This document shows, piece after piece, positions 6,333 to 6,542 of a DNA stretch of 6,542 nucleotides. The position numbers and the translations under genes are program-made. Source of the stretch: Candidatus Omnitrophota bacterium (GTDB lineage: Bacteria > Omnitrophota > Gorgyraeia > Gygaellales > Profunditerraquicolaceae); contig JAPLMA010000009.1 of NCBI GenBank assembly GCA_026387255.1, positions 1 to 6,542 of the forward strand. The letters are read 5' to 3'. Below the pieces are notes generated by a model. That model saw only the letters and a program-made list of their open reading frames with translations, ran no database searches and was not told the origin of the DNA. How positions within the stretch are numbered: the stretch's first letter is position 1; the number at the start of each line of letters is the position of its first letter.

Positions 6333-6366
6333 CACCCGCGCAATTCCAATTAGCGCGAGGTGTCTA
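6326..6366 (-). repeat. Imperfect inverted repeat (hairpin) between recO and panE
   Basis: The outer arms TAGAC/GTCTA, the middle ACC/GGT and the inner CGCGC/GCGCG pair around an 11-base A+T-rich loop, with a 3-base bulge on one side and a 1-base bulge on the other. No T-run follows on the minus strand, so it does not look like an intrinsic terminator for recO. It could be a leader element of the panE operon, a transcript-stabilising stem, or a protein binding site. Confidence 0.55.
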
Positions 6367-6373
6367 TACTACT

Positions 6374-6542
6374 TTATCCCACGGCAACTTCTAATTTATT
6401 CATCAGTTTCTGAGATTTTAGTTCTCGGCCTAGGTGAAAATTCAAAAAAGCGTTTAAGATTAACCCCAATTCTTTTTTTATCACAGGATTCATTCCCAGG
6501 GTCAAGGAGCTGTTAAAACTATTTTTTTCGATATGTAAGACC
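6374..6542 (-). CDS. recO: DNA repair protein RecO, C-terminal end (runs off the window)
   Basis: RecO works with RecF and RecR to load RecA on SSB-coated single-stranded DNA. Only the last 55 residues are present, ending with TAA at 6374-6376. The reading is in the frame that starts at base 6541 and contains LILNAFLNFHLGRELKSQKLMNKL at residues 27-50. The order of a hydrophobic helix, HLGRELKS and a short terminal helix is the usual RecO ending (a bulky helix, then ElkSrkfL). No other frame is open on this strand over the segment. Proximity to a glycyl-tRNA synthetase gene, a common neighbour of recO in several bacterial phyla, supports the call. The assignment rests on a short conserved tail, so it is good but not certain. 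Confidence 0.72.
   Translation of the reverse strand, partial: VLHIEKNSFNSSLTLGMNPVIKKELGLILNAFLNFHLGRELKSQKLMNKLEVAVG

Noticed and set aside
6326..6366. Intrinsic terminator after recO
   Set aside because: The stem is interrupted by bulges and no T-run follows it on the minus strand.
6492..6520. Promoter-like TTGACC with GATAAA 17 bases further on, minus strand, inside the recO end
   Set aside because: The -10 match is only partial and such pairs are frequent in A+T-rich DNA; without a mapped transcript start I do not call it.

Overview
The window looks like chromosomal DNA of an A+T-rich bacterium. Every gene I can support lies on the minus strand, so transcription runs from high to low coordinates. 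The single-chain (alpha-2) type of glycyl-tRNA synthetase, the small gaps and the general composition would suit a deep-branching anaerobic lineage such as Ca. Omnitrophota. That assignment is an impression from gene content, not something the sequence proves.

In transcription order: the last 55 codons of recO (6542-6374); a 66-base gap with two overlapping inverted repeats and a strong Shine-Dalgarno; panE, ketopantoate reductase (6307-5378); apbE, FAD:protein FMN transferase (5356-4391); a soluble protein with two PRC-barrel-like domains, an MgtE N domain and a CBS pair but no channel (4394-3105); an Nramp-fold metal transporter with a non-canonical metal site (3108-1828); panB, ketopantoate hydroxymethyltransferase, broken by a one-base frameshift (1827-990); an unrecognised membrane-anchored protein (1000-284); a 53-base gap; and the first 76 codons of glyQS (230-1).

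From panE to the unknown protein the genes are packed with gaps of 21, -4, -4, 0 and -11 bases, which strongly suggests one operon. It combines two steps of pantothenate synthesis (PanB, PanE) with a metal-transport pair and a flavin-attaching enzyme. PanB and ApbE both need Mg2+, so a magnesium link is conceivable, but this is inference.

The most interesting signal is the transport pair. MgtE cytosolic domains sense Mg2+ and gate the MgtE channel. Here those domains stand alone and overlap by four bases with an Nramp-family gene. The Nramp residues expected to select Mn/Fe are replaced: DPGN becomes DAGG in TM1, and the TM6 Met-Pro-His becomes Ala-Pro-Trp. This looks like a Mg2+ (or other hard-cation) transporter of Nramp fold with a borrowed MgtE-type sensor as a separate subunit. 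The second point of note is the panB frameshift in an A8-T-A5 tract that recurs exactly, but in frame, in the sensor gene.
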